A stretch of 5,641 nt of DNA from Romboutsia sp. 13368 (GTDB lineage Bacteria; Bacillota; Clostridia; Peptostreptococcales; Peptostreptococcaceae). The DNA is taken from assembly GCF_018336475.1 (NCBI RefSeq), contig NZ_CP048741.1, positions 2,024,995 through 2,030,635 of the forward strand, in the 5' to 3' direction. Each line of letters starts with the position of its first letter. The stretch's first letter is position 1. Below, one piece after another: positions 1-5,581 of this stretch. The notes beneath the pieces were generated by a model. The model was given only the letters and a program-made list of their open reading frames with translations, made no database searches and was not told the origin of the DNA. The translations under genes were made by a program, and so were the position numbers.

Positions 1-725
1 GATTTTAATGAAGCATATTTATCTTTAGTTTCTTCATCAGGATTAACTATAACTTCACCAGTATCTCCATTAAACACAATATAGTCTCCATCTTTAACTT
101 TTTTAGTTATATCATTTAACCCAACTACAGCAGCTATTTCTAATGTTCTAGCCATTATAGCAGTATGAGAGGTTCTTCCACCTATATCAGTTAAGAAACC
201 AAGTACCATACTTTTATTCATAGTCGCTGTATCTGATGGAGTTAAATCATGTGCTATTAATACAACTTCTTCATCAAGTCCTGCTAAATCAACTACTTTT
301 ATGCCTAATATATGTCTTAAAACTCTGTTTGTAACATCCTTTATATCTGCTGCTCTTTCTCTCATATACTCATTGTCCATAGATTCAAACATTGAAACAA
401 ACATTTCTTTTATTTCGTTTAGTGCATAATCTGCATTAACTTTTTCATCTTTTATTTTCGATATTGCAGAATCTATTAATTCAGGATCCTCTAATACTAA
501 TAAATGAGCTTCAAATATTTCAGCTTCATGCTCTCCAAGCTCAGATAAAGCCTTTTCCTTGACCTTAATTAATTCTTCTTTTGATATTTTTACTGCATCT
601 TGTAGTTTTTGTATTTCTATATCTATATTATCGATAGTCTTTTTTTCAATAACTAATTCGCTATGTTCTATTACTAATGCCTTTCCTAAAGCTATCCCTG
701 GAGATGCCCCTGTTCCTTTATACAT
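1..725 (-). CDS. ptsI: PTS Enzyme I (phosphoenolpyruvate-protein phosphotransferase), N-terminal part, cut by window edge
   Basis: Cytoplasmic Enzyme I takes phosphate from PEP onto its own histidine and passes it to HPr, the first step of the sugar phosphotransferase system. I translated 241 codons from the ATG at 725; they run open to the left edge, so about 40% of the usual ~570-aa protein is present. The N-terminus MYKGTGASPGIALGKA is typical of Enzyme I. Residues ~30-140 form the helical HPr-binding region, and the phosphohistidine loop GGRTSHTAIMAR has the active-site His at residue 187. The following VVGLNDI and DGDYIVFNGDTGEVIVNP match the end of the phosphohistidine domain. The PEP-binding barrel lies outside the window. 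The start is supported by a GGGAGGAG site at 731-737 just upstream. It lies 69 bp behind ptsH and is probably co-transcribed with it, with a hairpin between them. No frameshift or missing key residue is seen. Confidence 0.97.
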   Translation of the reverse strand, partial: MYKGTGASPGIALGKALVIEHSELVIEKKTIDNIDIEIQKLQDAVKISKEELIKVKEKALSELGEHEAEIFEAHLLVLEDPELIDSAISKIKDEKVNADYALNEIKEMFVSMFESMDNEYMRERAADIKDVTNRVLRHILGIKVVDLAGLDEEVVLIAHDLTPSDTATMNKSMVLGFLTDIGGRTSHTAIMARTLEIAAVVGLNDITKKVKDGDYIVFNGDTGEVIVNPDEETKDKYASLK

Positions 726-765
726 AATACTCCTCCCAAATTAAATACATTAAATATATATTAAT

Positions 766-788
766 AAACCTCGGGTAAAACCGAGGTT
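766..788 (-). terminator. ptsH-ptsI intercistronic hairpin (possible leaky terminator or processing site)
   Basis: A perfect 8-bp stem AACCTCGG / CCGAGGTT (767-774 with 781-788) encloses a 6-nt loop. It starts 6 bases past the ptsH stop and is one of the few GC-rich spots nearby. On the transcribed (minus) strand it is followed by an A/U-rich tail (TTTATTAATATATATTT) rather than a clean U run, so I read it as a partial terminator, mRNA stabiliser or processing site. It could let HPr be made in excess over Enzyme I. The structure is seen; the function is inferred. Confidence 0.55.
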
Positions 789-794
789 AAATTA

Positions 795-1055
795 TTATTC
801 TCCAAATCCACCTTCTATTAACTCAACTAATGCATTAACTGCTGCAGCTTCATCTTCTCCATTAGCAACAACTGTTAATTCATCACCTTGACCTAATCCT
901 AAACTCATTATACCCATTATAGATTTAGCATTTACAGTTTTTCCTTTTGCTATAACTTCTACTGTTGACTTAAATTCAGCAGCTTTCTTAACAAACATAC
1001 CCGCTGGTCTAGCATGTAATCCACTTGTATTCTTTATACTTACATTTTTCTCCAT
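795..1055 (-). CDS. ptsH: HPr phosphocarrier protein
   Basis: HPr is the small cytoplasmic phosphocarrier that takes phosphate from Enzyme I and hands it to the sugar-specific EIIA proteins. In Gram-positives it also controls carbon catabolite repression. The product is 86 aa, the normal family length. The catalytic loop SGLHARPAG carries His14 (His15 in usual numbering). The regulatory site AKSIMGIMSLG carries Ser45 (the usual Ser46), the target of HPr kinase/phosphorylase, so both PTS and CcpA-type regulation should operate. The reading frame is open to an ATG at 1121, but I chose the ATG at 1055. The protein then starts MEKNVSIKNTSGLHARPAG as the family does, a GGAGG site lies 7 nt upstream, and the extra 22 residues would overlap the likely promoter. 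ptsI follows 69 bp downstream, the usual ptsHI order. Confidence 0.97.
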   Translation of the reverse strand: MEKNVSIKNTSGLHARPAGMFVKKAAEFKSTVEVIAKGKTVNAKSIMGIMSLGLGQGDELTVVANGEDEAAAVNALVELIEGGFGE

Positions 1056-1062
1056 TTCAAAA

Positions 1063-1067
1063 CCTCC
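1063..1067 (-). promoter_or_regulatory. ptsH ribosome binding site that decides the start
   Basis: GGAGG on the minus strand lies 7 nt before the ATG at 1055. No comparable site precedes the upstream in-frame ATG at 1121, so this motif fixes the HPr start and gives the normal 86-aa protein. Confidence 0.85.
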
Positions 1068-1112
1068 AAAATTTACTCTAAAGTATTTATTTGCTTTAAT
1101 TAATCTAATTTT

Positions 1113-1118
1113 ATTATA
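1113..1118 (-). promoter_or_regulatory. Candidate -10 box (TATAAT) of a ptsHI promoter
   Basis: A perfect TATAAT lies on the minus strand 57 bases upstream of the ptsH ATG, which would give a 5' leader of about 50 nt. The 137-bp gap between the patatin-like gene and ptsH is the largest in the window, which suits a promoter here. No convincing -35 hexamer is visible 16-18 bases upstream. In such AT-rich DNA a TATAAT can occur by chance, so the call rests on position as much as sequence. Confidence 0.4.
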
Positions 1119-1152
1119 CATTGCTTTGGATAAAATTTCTATAATTTTGTTG

Positions 1153-1200
1153 AATCTTAAATCCTAGATATCTACTATATTCCATATACTTTTTAAGATT
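1153..1200 (-). repeat. Inverted repeat spanning the stop of the 403-aa patatin-like gene
   Basis: AATCTTAAA (1153-1161) and TTTAAGATT (1192-1200) are perfect 9-base inverted arms separated by 30 bases. The interior holds the 10-base palindrome TAGATATCTA (1165-1174). The right arm covers the stop codon of the patatin-like gene. The stem is almost all A/T, the loop is long and no U run follows on the minus strand, so this is at best a weak transcription end. It is the only terminator-like structure I find between this gene and ptsH. Confidence 0.3.
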
Positions 1201-2404
1201 GATTTGAAAAATCTTTTATTATATTATTCGTAGATAACTTTATTACTTTATTTTTTTGTATTGGCATTATAGTTTTAGTTTCATAAGATAAAACTATATT
1301 CTTATTTTCATTTATATTTTTATTTACAACATCGTAAAGTTTACGAAAATCATAAAGTTGAATTCTATTGATATTATTTTCTTCTAATTTTTTTTCATAT
1401 ATACAATAGAATAAATCTTTATATGAGAAATCTTTATCTAGTCCAAGATTTTCCCCAAGTTTCGGTATCAAAACTTCTAGTAAAGTTCTAAGATTTGGCT
1501 CTCTTTTTATGTTAAATAAATCTAAAAGATTTTCTATTGTTTCTTTTTTCATTCTTTTAAATTTTTCAAAACAATAATCTTCATCAAACATATAATCTAC
1601 ATTAAAGTAGTATTTATTTCCATCATATCTATCATATGCCTTCATAGCATCTAGATAGCCTAAATTTATGTTTTTTGAAACACTATCTTTATCTTTATTT
1701 AAAGATCCTCCTAGAGGTTCTGATGGAATTATTGTTTTTACATTTATATTTTGATGCTTATTTAAGTTTATTTTTCCTAAAAAATCATCTAATAGCCTTA
1801 TAACAACTATATCCTTATACCCTTTTTGTTCTAAAAGTGATATAGGCATATTATCAAAAAACATTCCATCTAAAAAAAGTTTATCATCTATTTTATCTAA
1901 TTTAAAAATAGGTAAACTTGAACTAGCTATTAAATAATCTACTAGCCTACCATTTGGTATATCCTCTATATATAAAGGATGTGGATTTATTTTTTTATCC
2001 CAGTAAACTGTAACAAGACCAAAGTCTTTATTTGATTTTCTTATAGCTTCTTCGTTTAATGTTTTTTCTATAAGTTCCTTAAGAGGAGTTATATCTATTC
2101 CATCATTTTTTCTAGCTTTATTTATAAGTTCTATAACAGTATTTATATTTTTTGCTGTAAAGTCCATATTTTTATATTTTTCATAAGTTTCTTCATCCAT
2201 GTTAAAAAAATGAGTATAATCATATGTTAACCATATATCTTCCATTATTTCTATATCATTTTGAATTATATATGCACCATTTAATGCACCTATGGACGTT
2301 CCTGTTACTCCTTGAAATTCTATTCCTAAATCTCTTAATGCTTTATATGCTCCTATTTGGTAAGCACCTTTAGTGCCTCCACCCTCTAATACTAAACCTT
2401 TCAT
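1193..2404 (-). CDS. Patatin-like phospholipase family protein with long C-terminal extension
   Basis: Predicted cytoplasmic serine acyl-hydrolase acting on membrane lipids or acylglycerols; the natural substrate is unknown. The patatin fold occupies about residues 1-210. It has the oxyanion loop LEGGGTKGAY (6-15), the nucleophile elbow GTSIG with Ser37, the conserved ASSSLPIF block (160-167), and the catalytic Asp179 in FLDGM, followed by the usual FDNMP. The third position of the Asp motif is Met rather than the common Gly (DGM, not DGG). Residues ~220-403 form a lysine/asparagine-rich extension in which I recognise no domain. No signal peptide or membrane segment is seen. The ATG at 2404 is preceded by AGGTGA (2409-2414), and the motif-bearing N-terminus MKGLVLEGGG begins directly at it, as in bacterial RssA/YjjU-like patatins. 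It differs clearly from the 301-aa patatin at 4662-5567, so it is not a recent duplicate. By memory, a patatin-like gene also lies between ptsH and camA in C. difficile. Confidence 0.9.
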   Translation of the reverse strand: MKGLVLEGGGTKGAYQIGAYKALRDLGIEFQGVTGTSIGALNGAYIIQNDIEIMEDIWLTYDYTHFFNMDEETYEKYKNMDFTAKNINTVIELINKARKNDGIDITPLKELIEKTLNEEAIRKSNKDFGLVTVYWDKKINPHPLYIEDIPNGRLVDYLIASSSLPIFKLDKIDDKLFLDGMFFDNMPISLLEQKGYKDIVVIRLLDDFLGKINLNKHQNINVKTIIPSEPLGGSLNKDKDSVSKNINLGYLDAMKAYDRYDGNKYYFNVDYMFDEDYCFEKFKRMKKETIENLLDLFNIKREPNLRTLLEVLIPKLGENLGLDKDFSYKDLFYCIYEKKLEENNINRIQLYDFRKLYDVVNKNINENKNIVLSYETKTIMPIQKNKVIKLSTNNIIKDFSNQS

Positions 2405-2419
2405 GAAATCACCTATTTA

Positions 2420-2490
2420 ATAAAAAATTCGCTTCGCTCATATATCTAATGGATGTATTTGTACTACTTATACATCCCTAAGTATATATC
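2420..2490 (-). terminator. Structured intergenic element, possible terminator of the STAS-like gene
   Basis: The 110-bp gap holds a perfect 8-bp stem GGATGTAT / ATACATCC (2451-2458 with 2470-2477) with an 11-nt loop. The stem can extend imperfectly outward by further A/T pairs (2440-2447 with 2481-2489, one bulge). On the minus strand this is followed by GAGCGAAGCGAATTTTTTATT. That contains the GCGAAGC mini-hairpin motif, a GCGAA tandem repeat and a T6 run at 2422-2427. The T run sits about 12 bases from the stem rather than directly behind it, so termination is plausible but not certain. It would separate the STAS-like gene from the downstream patatin-like gene. Confidence 0.4.
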
Positions 2491-2514
2491 TTTTATTTAT
2501 AATTTAAAACTATA

Positions 2515-2859
2515 CTATTTTATATCATTTATAGATTTTACAAACTTAGCTACTTTTGTAAACACCTTTTGTTCCATAGAACTTAATGCTACAGTATTCA
2601 TTATATATCCTTTAGGATCTACCATATATATTTGTTTATATCCACCTTTGTATAATCCAATACAAACAGATTTTATATCACTATCATTTTCACATTCAAA
2701 TTGAGAAGGTGTTACTACTAATTTATATTGTGATTTTTTCATACCTTTAGTCATTTGTCTATGTTTATTTAAAAATTCATTTGCTTCTTTAGTAGTTATA
2801 TATCCACTTACATCTACATATACAGTTTTAGTAGCCTGGTCTATTCTTGTATTTATCAT
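2515..2859 (-). CDS. Small STAS/SpoIIAA-like domain protein, function unknown
   Basis: A 114-aa soluble protein with no signal peptide or membrane helix. The pattern resembles SpoIIAA-like/STAS small proteins. The N-terminal strand pair is IDQATKTVYVDVSGYIT (6-22). A helix with EANEFLNKHRQM follows (25-36), then a core strand YKLVVTPSQF (45-54), a helix (60-70), a strand KQIYMVDP (75-82) and a C-terminal helix (93-110). This is a fold-level impression, not a motif match. The usual DxSG phosphorylatable Ser motif of anti-sigma-factor antagonists is not seen at the expected place after the core strand; the region reads QFECENDSD. Cys56 and Cys66 are the only cysteines. The start is well supported by GGGGAGGT at 2866-2873. 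It lies 56 bp downstream of the methyltransferase gene on the same strand, so it may share its transcript. A regulatory or scaffold role is possible, but no specific function can be assigned. Confidence 0.85.
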   Translation of the reverse strand: MINTRIDQATKTVYVDVSGYITTKEANEFLNKHRQMTKGMKKSQYKLVVTPSQFECENDSDIKSVCIGLYKGGYKQIYMVDPKGYIMNTVALSSMEQKVFTKVAKFVKSINDIK

Positions 2860-2881
2860 AAATATACCTCCCCTTTAATCT

Positions 2882-2896
2882 ACATATATTATATGT
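2882..2896 (-). promoter_or_regulatory. AT-rich palindrome containing a TATAAT, possible promoter/operator of the STAS-like gene
   Basis: ACATATA-T-TATATGT is a perfect 15-base inverted repeat in the 56-bp gap before the STAS-like gene. It includes TATAAT on the minus strand, 7-20 bases upstream of the ribosome binding site. No good -35 hexamer stands 17 bases upstream. It could be a -10 region with an overlapping operator, or simply an A/T-rich coincidence. Confidence 0.25.
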
Positions 2897-2915
2897 TGGA
2901 AGTTTATATTTGTGA

Positions 2916-4613
2916 TTATATATCAAGTGATGTTTTAATTAGATTATTTATTTTCACTTCTAAATCATCTATTTTTTTATCTCCACTTTTTAATCTAAGT
3001 AATATTTCTTTTGATAAGTTTTCTATTTCTGTATAATTCTCATCCTTAAATATCTTTATTTTCATTACTTTGTTAGGATAATAATCATATATATTTCTAC
3101 TTATTTTTTTTGCATTTATTTTAAAATATTTATTGTATACTTCAGAATTAAGTATTCCTACTAAATACTCATGAGAAAATATATTTTCATACTCTTCTTT
3201 TATATAAAATGAGTATACATCAGCACTTGAAAAATTATTATTTTCATCTATAGCAAATCTATTATTATATGCTTTGTAAGGGTACATTATTTTTTTTCTT
3301 TCAAATAGAGACTTTTCTCTTCCCCATTGAAGTTCATACCACAATCTTATATTTTTTTTACATTCTCTTCTATTTAATAATTTTTCTTTATATTTTCCTA
3401 TAAAATCATTTATTATAATTGGATAATCTAATTCATCTTTTATATCATTTGAATATATTAAGTTATATTCACTACTATCTATTATGTATTTTTGAATATG
3501 CTTATTTTTCACCCATGGTTTAAGCAGTTTATCTTCTATCGTATTTATATTTTTATCATTCTTATTTATGATAAATGCCTTATCGCATCCTGTTATTATA
3601 CCTTGAAAGCTTGTACATATTTGTTCTAAGGAATATTTACAGTATTTTTCTATATTATCATAAAAATACTTATCTTTATCTTTTAGTATTATCCATTCTT
3701 TATTTATTTTATCTTTTTTTAATGTTAATTTTTCAAAATTATTGTTTTCTATGAGTTCTTCTATGGAATTAAATTTATTTATGTCTATGGTTTGATTCTT
3801 AATTCTAATTATATTTGTATTTTGTGATTGTCTTTCTTTTTTTAATGTAGATATGCAACTAGATATTCCTATATTTTCAAATACTTCACATCCTAAGAAA
3901 TCTATAATTTCTAGTATATTAATATTATCATCTATATAGTGTCGTAAATCTTTTGCTGATGGACTTTCTAAAAAATATCTTGGCGTTATGATACTACAAA
4001 CTCCATTTTCTTCTAAGTTATCTATAATTTTTTTAATAAAGCAATAATATAAATCTGATTTTCCTTTATAAACTTGTCTATATTCTTTTAATATATATTT
4101 TCTATAATCTTTATCTAAATTTTTATGTCCTATATAAGGTGGATTACCTATTATATAATCAAATTTATTATTAAAATTTATCTTTAGTGCATCTTCACAA
4201 TATATATTAAATTTATCTACAGGTAAGTCTATATCTTTTTCTCTTAATCCATTCTTTAAAATATTTATTGCATCTATATCGATATCATAACCATATATAC
4301 ATTTAGATATTATATGGTTATGAATAGTATTATAATTTATATAATTATCTCCATACCTTTTCTTTAAATCATATATATTGCATTCTATTAAATCATATAA
4401 AACATCATATACTTCTAATAAAAAATTCCCACAACCACAGGATATATCTAATATCTTAGGTTCTGGATTTTTAAGTATATCATGATTTTTAATAGTTTTT
4501 TCTAGAATATAGTCTACTATAATTTTTGGTGTATAATATACACCATTTCTCTTTTTTATATTTATATCCAAACTTTCTTCGTATAGTTTAGATATAGCAA
4601 AAAAACTCCCCAT
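2916..4613 (-). CDS. camA: CamA-like solitary DNA N6-adenine methyltransferase
   Basis: Predicted to transfer a methyl group from SAM to an adenine N6 in DNA. The MTase core has YYTP (26-29, motif X), DISCGCGNF (56-64, SAM-binding motif I), GYDID (108-112), EDA (140-142) and the catalytic NPPY (157-160). That order fits a gamma-class, TaqI/Eco57I-like enzyme. Residues ~300-565 form the target recognition region, with SFQGIITGCDKAF (335-347), LQWGREK (428-434), FERKKIMYPYK (437-447), NFSSADVYSF (460-469) and NIYDYYPNKVMKI (507-519). These blocks and the N-terminal third match C. difficile CamA (CD2758, 577 aa) as I remember it, with many substitutions elsewhere. CamA methylates the last A of CAAAAA and affects sporulation; the same specificity here is inferred. 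Only 25 residues precede motif X, so no nuclease is fused, and no restriction gene lies nearby. The start at 4613 has AGGGGG at 4619-4624 and aligns with the CamA N-terminus. It is 48 bp behind the 301-aa patatin gene. The frame is intact. Confidence 0.92.
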   Translation of the reverse strand: MGSFFAISKLYEESLDINIKKRNGVYYTPKIIVDYILEKTIKNHDILKNPEPKILDISCGCGNFLLEVYDVLYDLIECNIYDLKKRYGDNYINYNTIHNHIISKCIYGYDIDIDAINILKNGLREKDIDLPVDKFNIYCEDALKINFNNKFDYIIGNPPYIGHKNLDKDYRKYILKEYRQVYKGKSDLYYCFIKKIIDNLEENGVCSIITPRYFLESPSAKDLRHYIDDNINILEIIDFLGCEVFENIGISSCISTLKKERQSQNTNIIRIKNQTIDINKFNSIEELIENNNFEKLTLKKDKINKEWIILKDKDKYFYDNIEKYCKYSLEQICTSFQGIITGCDKAFIINKNDKNINTIEDKLLKPWVKNKHIQKYIIDSSEYNLIYSNDIKDELDYPIIINDFIGKYKEKLLNRRECKKNIRLWYELQWGREKSLFERKKIMYPYKAYNNRFAIDENNNFSSADVYSFYIKEEYENIFSHEYLVGILNSEVYNKYFKINAKKISRNIYDYYPNKVMKIKIFKDENYTEIENLSKEILLRLKSGDKKIDDLEVKINNLIKTSLDI

Positions 4614-4661
4614 ATTTTCCCCCTAAATATGATAAATACTTTTCTACTTAATTATAGCATA

Positions 4662-5567
4662 CTATATTTTGTTCCATTTATTATTTATCCAGTTTGTGCA
4701 TTCTTTTATGTCATATTTATCAACTAACTCATTTAAATAATCAAGTTCTTTAACATCATCCATACCTACATCTTTATCCATTCTTGGATTTATTCTATAA
4801 TAGTTATCATCTAAAAGCTTCTTAGAAAAAATTTGACTAACTTGAGAAATTCCTTCTAGTGTTACTGTAATTATAGGTAAATCAGGGTCTTTACTTGTTA
4901 CCCAATCTATGGCACCCCATTTACTTGTATCTTCTTTTATACTATCGTAGCAATATCCCGTTCCAAATGATAATAACCTTATATCTTTTATTTTTTTTCC
5001 TAAGTCTTCATCTATAGCATATATTATACTTGCTAGACTAGGGTCTGTTGCAATTATCCCTCCATCTATGTGCGATTCATAACTTTGAAAAAATACAGGA
5101 GCTGCACTACTTGCCATAGCTACATCTATTACTCTAAAATCTTCAGTTGGTGAATTGGGAATATTGTTATAAAACATAGCCTTCCAAGAATTATATTTAT
5201 CTCCTAGATAAAATGAAGGAATTATAACTAACTTACCTAAATCCTTTAATTTTAAATCTTCTGGAAATATACTAAGTAGTACTTCTTTTAAATGATCATT
5301 TTCATACTTAGGTCTTGAAATAATCGAATAAGATTTATCAAATATATACTCTATATTTTCTTTAGAATAGAAATTACTTATTTCTTCTGCACTTATTCCA
5401 TATGCTAAACCTAATGCTATTAAACTACCTGTTGAAGTTCCACTTATCATATTAGCATTTTTTACAATATTAGGATTTAAAGTTTGAATTTTTTCTAGTA
5501 GATTTATGCTTAAAGCACCTCTGATTCCTCCACCATCAAAAGATATTATATTAAAAGTAGAATCCAT
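4662..5567 (-). CDS. Patatin-like phospholipase (compact 301-aa form)
   Basis: Predicted lipid acyl-hydrolase with a Ser-Asp dyad, cytoplasmic by lack of a signal peptide. All patatin hallmarks are present: the oxyanion loop FDGGGIRG (10-17), the nucleophile elbow GTSTG with Ser45, the ASSAAPVFF block (152-160), and catalytic Asp168 in HIDGGIIATDPSLAS, matching the family's DGG..ANNP pattern. The strand LLSFGTG (198-204) completes the fold. The protein is little more than the catalytic domain plus a ~90-residue tail. It resembles plant-type and CapV/CBASS-type patatins more than the RssA-like 403-aa patatin at 1193-2404. No cyclase, sensor or membrane partner is visible, so a defence role is unproven. 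The start has a strong AGGAGG site at 5576-5581, 8 nt upstream. It ends 48 bp before camA with no hairpin between, so the two genes are probably co-transcribed. Confidence 0.93.
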   Translation of the reverse strand: MDSTFNIISFDGGGIRGALSINLLEKIQTLNPNIVKNANMISGTSTGSLIALGLAYGISAEEISNFYSKENIEYIFDKSYSIISRPKYENDHLKEVLLSIFPEDLKLKDLGKLVIIPSFYLGDKYNSWKAMFYNNIPNSPTEDFRVIDVAMASSAAPVFFQSYESHIDGGIIATDPSLASIIYAIDEDLGKKIKDIRLLSFGTGYCYDSIKEDTSKWGAIDWVTSKDPDLPIITVTLEGISQVSQIFSKKLLDDNYYRINPRMDKDVGMDDVKELDYLNELVDKYDIKECTNWINNKWNKI

Positions 5568-5581
5568 TATAACTTCCTCCT

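Noticed and set aside
559..744. A 61-codon plus-strand open frame
   Set aside because: It lies antisense inside ptsI, whose minus-strand translation matches Enzyme I residue by residue, and it has no family resemblance of its own.
1056..1121. A 22-residue N-terminal extension of HPr starting at 1121
   Set aside because: HPr is 85-88 aa in this group, the GGAGG site sits before the ATG at 1055, and the candidate -10 box lies inside the supposed extension.
2453..2704. An 83-codon plus-strand open frame
   Set aside because: It overlaps the STAS-like gene on the opposite strand, reads as low-complexity Ile/Tyr/Phe-rich sequence and has no ribosome binding site; it is a by-product of AT-rich DNA.
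2916..4613. The methyltransferase as a type IIG restriction-modification fusion
   Set aside because: Only 25 residues precede motif X and no PD-ExK or other nuclease motif is seen; 565 aa is accounted for by the MTase and recognition regions.
4662..5567. The compact patatin as a CBASS CapV effector
   Set aside because: No CD-NTase cyclase or other CBASS gene is in the window. The resemblance is at patatin-family level only, although genes beyond the right edge cannot be seen.
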